The notes under the pieces were generated by a model. The model was given only the letters and a program-made list of their open reading frames with translations, had not been told where the DNA came from and ran no database searches. Below, one piece after another: positions 34,386 to 45,741 of a DNA stretch of 64,000 bases. The first letter of the stretch is position 1. Each line of letters starts with the position of its first letter. Origin of the DNA: Portulaca oleracea (Eukaryota; Streptophyta; Magnoliopsida; Caryophyllales; Portulacaceae); NCBI GenBank assembly GCA_029582165.1, contig CM055874.1, positions 32,673,383 to 32,737,382 of the forward strand, in the 5' to 3' direction. The position numbers and the translations under genes were made by a program.

Positions 34386-36346
34386 TGTAGGACTCGCGGC
34401 CTGGAGCGCACGGTCCCCCATGGAGTGTCGAGATTGATGTAGGGTTGCTTATACTTCCCAGGGTGTTTTTTAATTATTTTAAGTAGATCAATTTTATTAC
34501 ATTTTATTTCATGTGGTGAATGAAAACCTCAAATTTGACCAAATATAATTTTTCTTAACAATCCCGGGATTCTACGAGTGACCCCAACATCAGGTCGATT
34601 AGGACATCTCGGGTTGGGATCCAGGCAGATCCGTAGCCCAGTGAGGCCTAAGGCATGACCCAAAATTGAGTGTTTGGCTTGTTGTGGGTCAAAATAGTGC
34701 TCAAACCTAGCTCACTGATTTGGGATCCGCGAGGATCCCTAAACAATGAGCACCCCAGTTCATCATACCTATCGAATATTCACCGAAGATCATTAAGAAA
34801 AATTAACTTGGTTAAATTTAAGAAAAACAACATGCATGAAATAATATGGAGTCGCCAGTCAATTTATGAAAATTGACAAAACCAAGAGAGAACTTCTCGA
34901 TCTATGAACCAGAAAATGAGCTCGGGGGTAAAGGTACCAGTGTAGGAGTGTTGCTCCTGCACCGCCCGCCGAAGTAGCCTTTACTGGATCGTGTTTTTAA
35001 GAAAAAAAAGAAGAAAAACAGAAAAACAAAGTGGTTACAACATTTTGTAAATTAAATCATGCAAAGTACAGAAATTTGATAATTCAAGTAAGTACTAAAA
35101 AGAAAGAAATTACAGCGGGCAGAGTTATGGTCTACATTATTACAACGTGAACAAAAGAAGCAAGGGGGCTATTAGTGACCCTCAAAGCAACCTGGCCCGT
35201 AGCCGCAATGATAAAATCCGCGAGGACCCCAAGAACAAAAGGATGGCTTTTGGATATGCGAGGACACCCCTTTGAAGATAAAACTCTCTGGAAATGTTGT
35301 TCGGGAGAATAACCTTGCGGATCCGCGAGGATCCGTGGGGGAAAAAAATTCACTGGCTCCAAGTGTACTTTATGAGAGTGACATTTAGAGGGAGGGTTGA
35401 ACTTGTAATAGTCCCGAAAAATTCCCCAAAACTGCTCTTTTGTCTCCCCATATAAGCCTTCCTCCAGGAACTTACCGAAAGTTGGAGGAATTGCCATGAC
35501 TCTTATGGGATCCGCGAGGACCATAGTGGTTAGAGGCAGTTTTTGACTGCCAGTTAAATTAAAGGGCAGTTGTCACTTAAGTTGGATCCGCGAGTTTCCC
35601 AGCAGACCAACAAGAGTTGGGATCCGCTAGGATCCACTTTGGTCATTAGACTTGGAATCCGCATGAAACTCACTTTTGGGCCTAAGTATTGGATCCGTGA
35701 GGAACCCCTTGTACCGTATCCACGAGGGACCCGAGTACTAGATCCATGAAGGATCCGAGTACAAGATCCACGAAGCACCTGAGTATTGGATTCATGAGGA
35801 ACTGTCTTGGGCTTGATTTATTTGGATCCGCGAGGACTCGTTGGGTTGGGGTCCACGAGGACCCTTTAACCTATGTTGATCGAAAGTTGACTTTGACTTG
35901 ACTTTAACAAGGAGTTGACCTTGACCAGGAGTTGACTTTGACTTTACTTTGACCAAGAGGTTACTTTGACCGAGAGCACCGAATCTGCGAGGCACTTGAG
36001 TAAGGGATGTGCGAGGATCCTGAGTACTAGATCCGCGAGGACCCCAGGAGTTGGATGTGCGAGGGACCGTCTTAGGCCTGTTTCATTTGGATCCGCAAGG
36101 ACCCGTTGAGTTGGGATCCACGAGGACCCTTTGACCCGGTTTGACTGGGTGTTGACTTACAATGCGCAATGACTCATCGTTGGGCCAAATCAAAATTGAC
36201 ATAGGTTCTAGAGTCGCCGAGGAGCTCTAATTATGCCCTGCCCAAGTCACAATCCACGAGGTTCTCATATAGCCCAAAGTCCTCGAGGACTCTGACAAGC
36301 ACAAAATCCTTGAGGTGCTTATTATGTATTATTTTTGGTATCTACA
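34386..36346 (-). repeat. 5' LTR of the outer Tat-like element
   Basis: 1961 bases, uninterrupted, running TGTAGACACC-like start to TCCTACA end on the minus strand. It serves as the reference for the interrupted 3' LTR: it preserves the empty hAT site (about 34,910) and the empty Athila site (about 36,250). It is dense in GGATCCGCGAGGA motifs (35,220-36,130). Confidence 0.88.
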
Positions 36347-36790
36347 TGGGGTAGGACTACATTTCTAGCTACTTATGGCTGCTAGGAGATACGAAGAAAT
36401 GGGGGTGGGACGGCATTGCTTGAAATAAACGTAATACCCCTCCACATTCTTTTATCACTTGGCTCTTCCTTCTCGAAAAAAATTCAACCGATAGCAGGAC
36501 TACACTAGTTCAATCCTAGTATACCTAATACCTATCCTCTATGCACCAATCAAGGTGAAACTATTGAACACCTTTCCATTAGCGGTCCCTATGCTAAATG
36601 GGTGAAATTTTGGCTCATGAATTGGCTTAAACTCCCACGTACACAAAAGTTGGAGAACTAGGGTCAGAGGATTAAAGCTTGGAAGGCCCCGAAGTGGCTT
36701 AAAAAGTGGCTATTCCATGTGTCTATAGTTCTATAATATTTAGTTGACTCGCATCATGCAAATTTCAATAACAAACCATGCCTACTAATG
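36347..36790 (+). mobile_element. LINE ORF2 fragment, zf-RVT region, right part
   Basis: Forward translation shows PPHSFITWL (about 36,440), then CTNQGETIEHLSISGPYAKW (about 36,535-36,595). This is the zinc-binding reverse-transcriptase C-terminal domain of plant LINEs, with stops. It continues the LINE at 1-767 beyond the LTR cluster. Confidence 0.75.
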
Positions 36791-37543
36791 TACTTGCAAT
36801 ACCGTTTATAAAATTCTTAGGGATAGAAGTTTGTCCATTGCTGGAAAGTAAAGCAATACATCAAATGTATATGCATTTTTTGCTCTCAGGGATGCAATTC
36901 TCTTGGGTTTTAATTCTCTTTTGAGATGATATAACTAGTTTCCAATCAAATATATATTTATAATCTTAATTGTATATCATGTTTAAGATATACTAAGTTT
37001 CAGTAATAGTGTTAATTCTAATATTTTTATTGTAAATATAAGTAAGCACATAAACCCAAATCTTATGAATTCCCAATAGCTAATAAGATAGGTCAAATAC
37101 AATAGGTGTTCACGCTGCTTTTTTTTTTTTTTTTTTTGTTTTCAATGTCACTATCTTTGTTGCACAAACAAAGAAAAAAAATATCATGAACAACAATAAA
37201 ATTTGTTCTATACCATTAGTGACAAAAGTTACAAGATTTATTTTTAAAAAAGTGTGGAGAACAAGATATACAACTACGCCAAAGCTTAATCAAGCTATCA
37301 TTCCCTAAGTGATTATACACTTACAATGATTCATTAAGGCCTTTGATTGCAAAATTAGTTAGGTGATATTTACAGTTCTCGTAACAAGTATACAATATGA
37401 TGCGAGACAACACTTTGTAACTTTTTGCTCCATTTTCCCAAGGAAAATACCTTGTCACATCATTGGGAGCCCCCACAATTCTAACAGCTCACTCATAATT
37501 CAAATCCACAATCTATAATAGCTTCTGCAAAAGCATGTACATA
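36791..37543. other. AT-rich spacer and probable 3' UTR of the ARIADNE gene
   Basis: No ORF. A run of 22 T lies near 37,112-37,137. On the minus strand, AATAAA-like sequence near 37,235-37,245 could serve polyadenylation of the gene ending at 37,544. Confidence 0.35.
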
Positions 37544-40500
37544 TCAAGATGAAGGTTGGGATGTATGTTCAGCAAACGAAGGATTCGATGGTCTAAAAGT
37601 ATCTTCCAGGAGTGGGTGGTATGAAGGTCCAGAAGCATCTTCCACAAGTTCTTGATTCGAAGGTGGAAAAGTATCTGGGTTGGATGGAGGTATGGAATTT
37701 CGAGAACGATCATGGAGGCACATCTCACATATAGTAAGTGTTTCTGGGTTTGCAAAGGTACATTGTTCACAACTCCATTGGTCAATATGGTTTATATCTC
37801 TTAATGATTCATCTGATCGCGGAGTACCCCTATTACCACCTTTTCCCCTCCCTCTTGGAGTAGCTAATCCACCAGACACATCTGATAAACCGTTTTCTAA
37901 TGCTCTAACCAAATTCTCAAAGTACGTTCGGGTTACCCTGCATAAGTTATATATATTAGCATCAAATGTCAACATTTCTTGAGGTTTAACTTGATTATTG
38001 CAAATGGAACAAGAAGCTCCTAACTATTGACATCAATGTATAGAAAATTTGCTGACCTTATTTCTACATCAACAGAGAGGAATGTCCTTATTAGATTGAA
38101 ACATAAAAGGAAACGCAATAACTACAAGTCTACAAGGTTCCTTTCATGATTTTGTAAATAATATTTCAAGGTGTTACAATGTCATTAAAATGAGGATTAT
38201 AAAACTTATTGGGATGATAAAGTTCAAACATTTTGTAATTCTCTGACACCGATAATAAAAGGAAAAAAATCAGACTAATATAATGAAACTCATAAGCTTT
38301 GTAAAGTATATATCAAAAATCATTACCCTGTTAGCCCTGCTAGCTTTTGACGAAATGCTAAAAAATCTGCTTTAGGCTCCTCATCACTAAGGAAATCATT
38401 TAATTCTTTTTCGGCACATTGATGTAGCCTCTCAAGACCAGCCTCCGCTTCACCTAAGTGGAGAAAGTTTGTATGACGAGTTAATAATTAAATATTCCTT
38501 AGGACGACAATGTTTCAAATTGTAATTGACGTGACATTTTACCTTGCAAATACTCAAATAGATGTCTCTTTCCATGCTCATTCTCGGGCAAATAATAACC
38601 ATATGCATATGTCCATTTTAGAACCCGTCTACACTTGATTATCTATAAAGTAAATATGGTATCTTGATGATCGTTACTTGTAAAACCATAAGGTAATAGA
38701 GATTAAAACATCACTAATAACCATATTTCTCTATAGCATTGCAAAATGGTTAGTTTCATTTTGTCGTCCTTAAAATGAATAGGAGAGAAGCAAATGAACA
38801 CATTTGTTATAAAAATATATGTAATTGATACATACAATAGAGGGCTGAAAGTAAAAAGAATAGTCTCCTAAAAATACTCATCATCCTTCTAATTACATAT
38901 TTTAGGGAGGACCTAAAATGAGATCAATGTGGTATCTAAGATCTTTTCTTTCCATTTTTCTCCAAGTAATGAAGGCCATATAACTAATAGACTATGAAAA
39001 TATAATTTTCTTACCTACCTTATGAATAATAATACTTCTTCCTAGTCTATTCTTGCGCACAACTTCCTCAATGAAACAAGCAATAGGCTAATAGCCCAAA
39101 AATGTCCTACCCAGGTTGGGAACTCAAGCCTTCGGGGTAAGCTCTCCCCTCTTTTCCTTTTATTATTTATTTTTTTGGGGAAGAGAGTTCAAATTTATTA
39201 TTTACCTGTTGCCATGCTTCTATGATGAATTTAAGTTGTGATACTGGTTCCTTCACATTGTTGCCAAGCTTCTCTAACTGCAAATATAGGATAACAATAT
39301 CTTATTATCTTTTTTTGTCACTCACATAAATGCCAATTTGGAGTTACTTTCCTCCATCAAACTTAGGAATAAATGATTGTAAAACTAAATAATTCAACTC
39401 ACTAACTAGGTAATGGAAATTTTAATAAGGTGTATATGATATTAGTCAGACTTGTTCTATTTCTATTAACAGGCTCCCTTGCTAGGACAAAGTAAGAGAC
39501 TCGCATGTGATATTAATTACATGGGACTCCTACTTACATGAACGGATTGCATTTGGCGCAAATCTGCAATAGCTTTTTCTCTTGACTGCAACAAGAAATA
39601 ATCTTTTTAAGATTAATGAATGAATAATTAACCCTAAAAAGATGACTTGCGCAAAAAGTTCGGTAAAAATAATGATCCAATATAAAATATTTAACTTTCC
39701 ACATATAAAGTAATAGTCCAAGGCTTAAACTTAAATGCAAATTTTCAATTGACAGGTTAAATTTAATGATGGCCTAATGTAAAAAAATTGGACAAAAACA
39801 GTAGATCAATAAGTTACCAACTTGAAAAATTATCTAATCTACTTAAATAAGAGAGTAGGTTGTCATAGAAATATGAACCTTCAACATGAGCTCCTTATGT
39901 TCTTATGTCAAAAAAGAAGATTCGTAACATGCTATAACTAAAAAAAGTTACTCCTAACATCTATCTTCTAAAGAATATTTACGAAAGAGGAAAACAAAGT
40001 CAATAGTTCCATGTAATATATTCTAATGATTATTCATAGTGCATGAAAAATCGAAGTAGCAAAAGCACCCACTAAAGCAAAACAAAAATACCAAACACAA
40101 AAAGTACATATACCTTCTGGTTGCCTGCCCATCGCTCAAAATAGTGTGTATATTTCTCGAGATGGTTCTTAGCCATTTCCCTTATTCTTTCTTCTTCGGC
40201 AAACTAGAAACAAAAAACAAATGAAAGATACAGAAATTATTATATGTCTCCTAAAATTAATAACATATACAAGTTGCAGGAAACAATCAAACATAGTCTA
40301 ACTCCATTACCTCTCCATCCTTTTTTGCAGCTTCATAACGATTACATGAATAGAAACCTCCAGTTGCATCGCCATGCTCATTCCAATCACCAAGGCATAG
40401 CCTAGATATAAAATGTTACCGTTAAAAGATCATCATTAACATAGGAGTGTGAAAGCTCATCCATATATTAAAAGCCATCAACAAGAACAAGGAAAATCCA

Positions 40501-41253
40501 AAGTGCGTAACATAAATACTCTTATGCGCCTACGACAAGTAAAGAGAAATAAAAGGATAGAGATAATGTTTGTACCATTTTATACTATCTTACCAACAAA
40601 ATTCAAACTTGCATGGTGGGGTGCAAGTCATATGCATGCATCCCATGTTCTTCTCAATTGGGCGTTTACACTTTGGACAAGGCTTTGAATTGGCAATTAT
40701 CCTGGATTACGAATAATAACACGTCAATTATGGAGTAAAAATCAAATTATTTGTTGACGTTACAGATAAGGTAACAGCCATAGAGATACATTATATCCAA
40801 CAACGTTATTGTTTCAGCGAAAACAACAATTAATATTTTAGATATATTAAATGGTAGAGAAGAGGCAAATGAGATGACAATCCATATAGAGAAGAGTCAC
40901 TAAAAAAACTTTGTACAATCTCTATTATTTCTATATTCATAGAACGAGAAGATAAACAAACAAATTTCAACTACCAGAGCAATGAAAAAGTAGTACTAAA
41001 GATAAAAAGAAGAAATAAGAATCCTACCAAGTCATATTTTCAGACTCTGCACTATTCTTCAACATCCACTTAGACACAGTTTCACAACCCACAGGACGGT
41101 GAATGTCTTCACAACACTACAAAATAAGGTGATCAAAATTTTGTACTATTAAGACTTCTTTTCATTCTTTTCATCCAGGTCTAATATAAGTATGTAATTA
41201 TCTTTTCTGCATAGTAGCCACTATAGTGTAAAAATTAGGAGTTTACATCGTCA

Positions 41254-41320
<67 letters not shown>

Positions 41321-41363
41321 TACATATATATATATATAGATACATATATATATATATAGATAC

Positions 41364-41407
<44 letters not shown>

Positions 41408-44400
41408 TCATCAGTTACCATTTACTAATAAAATAAAATGCTTGCAGTTATTAAATTGAATTACGAACTAGAGACATAAGATACATCATCTAAGAGAAAT
41501 GTGTCACTCTTTGTTGCATCCAACCAAGGAGTAGCTCTTTTTATTTAATCCTTACAATTGTCATGTAAACTAAGGTTATCAAAACTATTTTTCTATTTGT
41601 TTTGTGTTCTTCATGGCATGAGGAGAATAATAAGATAATTATTTTTATACCCAGAATTAAGGACTTACATTCCAGCAGAAACCATGTGAACAAAGGCAAG
41701 TAACGTCATAGATATTGCTACCAAGCTCATATTCAATTGCATTGTCACATCCTGGTGCTGGACACCATTTGGTTTAGAATATAAAGGAAATTAAAGAAAA
41801 ATATCAAAAAATAAGAAATACTAAAAACAAAATTAAGTATTTAGAATAAATTTTGTTCCAATGAGCAAAGATACATGAACTGTATACATTTTTATAATAT
41901 TCATTAGGTTCTTTCATTTATGTGACATGGCAAAGTATACTAATAAATGTTGCATAAATGGATAAACCTAAATGAAAAACAATACTGATGTAATAAAACC
42001 ATAAACTTATATAATCTTGCTCTTAGACATATGTGTATGGTAGTTTAAGTAGCTTAGTGCATTAGTTGAATGGCAACATAATGTAATAGTAAGAATAACA
42101 ACTTTAGTATAGGTCCAACTTTTGTGAGGGATAGGTTGACTTGATTGGGTTCCATAAAAATCAACTAAAAGGTAGATCATAGGAAAAGGAGGAAGCAACA
42201 TGGAAGTCTACAACCAAGGACTCAAGAAATATACATTTTTGTTATGAAGCAATTAGAGTAGGGTTAGTTGCTGAGGTTTAAATTGTTACGAACGCAATTG
42301 TCTAAACTTTATTCTAGACATAACACCACATATTCTACTCACGGAAAACAACTATGCTTTATTGAACCAGATTATTTTAATGTGAAAAACAATTGATTTG
42401 TGTGACTAGTTGGATAGTTTACTATAGGAGATAATTCTATTCCACTTCATAAAACTACCAATTGAAGACAATTAACTAATGGACAATATATATCTCATTA
42501 TTTTACGCACATGCCACAATAAAGTAAATATGAACAAATCAAGTTAAATGGCATCTATGGATAACATACTGCCAGAAATGTTTGGCAATCTTGTCAATGA
42601 TGAAACAATTACAGACCTTTTTCTTGTCCTCGATGTAGGATCTAAAGAGGTAACGAGAATATTTCTCTTTCTCTTCATCAGATCCTAATTTGAGGACCAT
42701 GTCTTGACCAACGGTAGCATGGCAAGATGGCTCGGGACATTTCAATAACAAGCATCCAGGGCCATCATTGATGGATGTTGTAATGTAACCTACGTCATGT
42801 ATCCAACGATTTGTAATTGTTTTCGCCCAAAACAACATCAATAAGATGTGTGAATATTGATGATTTACATGCATCCAAAGACTATCCATATATTGATAAT
42901 ATGAAAAACATTGAATGACAACTTTTACAAGTGAACATAGATCCCTCACAATTTGACAACTTATTATATATATTCAAGTTAACACATCTTTTTCTTTTAT
43001 ACGTTGAGAATTTTATCCACCTACTGGCCCAGTACAAGACTAATGTAATGAGGTAATGATAGGGAAGGGCAGTGAAGGCATAAATTTTAATTAATTACTA
43101 CAATGACATCATTTTAAAGATAAGCAAGCCCACAAAGGATCTCTTTCTTGCCAACACATTCTCCCCAGCTACAGTCATTGAAATCTCAATCAGAATCAAC
43201 GATCCTATGATTTTACGATCCAAAAATATTCCGTAATATTATAATCTTAAAGTAGTTAGAAACTTACGATCCTAGTTTAGTCTTAATATCATGTGTTACA
43301 ATTGTAATACGATTCTACGATTCAATCCACGATCCTACACGAATTTTATAATATCTGCGCACATTATCAACATTAAAATCTTATGATAATAACTAAAAGT
43401 TTGTATTGAAGTTATCCACTGTAATACAATTTAATGCATTGCTTCATTTTTAGTGAATATTTGTTATGATTTTAACTAATGTAGAACTTCTTAGCTATTT
43501 GCCTAATGTATTAGAATCTTACGATGCTCAAATCTGATTCTACGATTTCAATTCTAACTACCCCCAGCGATCCTAACTATGATCCCAATCCTAATATGTC
43601 TTGGTAATCTTTAAGCCAAAGGCACTTTGGTTAAGCAATGCAACATAATATGACAATATTATGAGAAAAAACGACCATGATAATCTTACCTTTCCAGCAT
43701 GTTGTGCAATAAGGGTGTCCACAAGCACCTGACTGCATCTCATTAAAAGGATATGAATCAAAGCAGATACCACAAGTGAACTGCCAAGATATTAGTGAAA
43801 CACTCCGTGAGACTACCACTAAGAAAAGAACAAGATAAATTTCTGAAAGATGTATAAATAATTGAAAGTTTGAAACTAATCCTCATATACAAAAGTATCA
43901 TACTTCTTTTGCATCCGGGAATGAAATAATTGGGTTACTTGGCAAGCCAACAGCGTTCCGAACCTTTTCTTCATCAATAAACCATTCATCATGCAACTGA
44001 GAAACATTCCTGAAAATAAAGAAACGGAAAGGGAACACACAATTCTACATGTAATGCTACAAAGAGGATAAAACCTCAAAAGCTAAAAATAACAAAAAAG
44101 ATACATTTATTATTAACTAGCTATAGAATATAATGCATTAACATGATGTGTTGACTACCACCTCATCGATGATGTGCTTTTTGGCATTAAAAAATACACA
44201 GAAAAAGAAACAGACAACAAACATCAATCTTTACCACTTGTAATGACAAAGTAGTGTGCATGCTTCAACTCTAGTAACCGACAAAATGATAGAGACATGT
44301 GAAATATCCTCTTCTTGACGCTGTCGTATGTCATTCTCCTTTAGTACGGTATACGTTTTCTGAAACATGCCAAAGCAAAAGGAAAAACATATAACAAAAG

Positions 44401-45655
44401 ACAACTAAAGAAGTAAATTAATGTGAAGCTACAAGAAAAAACAATAATGGATTGAAAAAGAGTTTAGATAAACGAATCAACTCATTTAAGATAAATACTT
44501 AGTTCTTCCACAAAAAAAAGAGTAAGAACGTAACACAAAAGTTGCACACATCACTTGAATATGAATGCTCTCATACGAAGGAACATTGTTTTACGGATCA
44601 CAATAAGCATGCCTCAACTCTATTCGACATTAAGAATCTATGTCAAGTAAATATCAATTTTCTAATCATTCCATACTCTATAACGATGTTCATCATTTCT
44701 TTAATGATGTTTGTTATAGATAGGAAAATAAACCATATCTAAAATCAGTATTCCAAAATCCCACATGAGTGGGGTATGGAGCGGACAAATGTAGCGGTCT
44801 AATCCATAAATTTTACCATTTAGAGGGAAAATTTGCATATCCCTGCCTTCAGGTTTATAAAATTTATAAATCCAACCCTTACATTTTTGAGTTAATATTT
44901 ACCTCCCTTAACATTTTGAAGTAGTTTGATTTAGTAACTTGTTCGGTGAATTTAACAACTCTTTAGGTGAAGGTATGATTTGTGATGAAATTTGTATGAT
45001 AAAAATTTCAACAAATGAACTTCATCACAATTTACATCTTCACTGAAAATGTTGGCAAATTAATTTGGTACTTCGAAAGGTCATAGGCGGTAAATATTAA
45101 CTCAAACATTTCAAGGTTGGATTTATAGATGTCATAAATCTGAATGGGCAATATACAATTTTTCCCCATTTAGAGACTAATTTCAATAAGATCCAAGATT
45201 TTAAAAATTATTTGGTACCTGCTAATCCATGAAAAAGTAGCACAAGGTAATGAGACATTTTACTTTAGTTAATTAAATTATAAGTTTTAAAAAAAAATCT
45301 TTTTCAACGATCCAAATTATGGACATGACAGATAGGAAAATACCTACGTATGTATAATTTTACCAGATTAAGGGAATTTTGAACAATCAAAAGACAAAAA
45401 ATAGTTCTTTGTCGGCACTTCTTTCTTTTTGTTAATGTAAATTGGTCCAAGTGTCTTCACCAAATGTGGATCTTGTATGCTAAAATATTTTCACAATGCC
45501 TTGTGCTGCTTCAAATCATAGTAAGAGCTTGTACTATCATTGAGTAACGAATAAATAATCATTAAATTTCTCAGATAACCATCCAAAGTTTCATCATATC
45601 TAATATATATAAGAAGTTAATTATATCTTTTATACAATTTATCACGTTATCGAGA

Positions 45656-45741
<86 letters not shown>

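Larger units (their letters stand above)
768..36346 (-). mobile_element. Outer Tat-like Ty3/gypsy LTR retrotransposon, non-autonomous and multiply interrupted
   Basis: Two long LTRs beginning TGTAGG and ending TCTACA (3' LTR degraded to TCTAA) in direct orientation bound this unit. The PBS beside the right LTR and the polypurine tract beside the left LTR set the element on the minus strand. After removing four later insertions (1403-2610, 3979-12,018, 15,967-28,304, 28,905-32,400), what remains is a 2-kb LTR, a leader, a gag N-terminal ORF, a gag C-terminal remnant and about 3.9 kb of non-coding 3' sequence. No reverse transcriptase or integrase is visible, so it was probably mobilised in trans. 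Flanks give only an imperfect duplication, tgggg at 762-766 and 36,347-36,351, with one extra g beside the left LTR. Confidence 0.8.
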
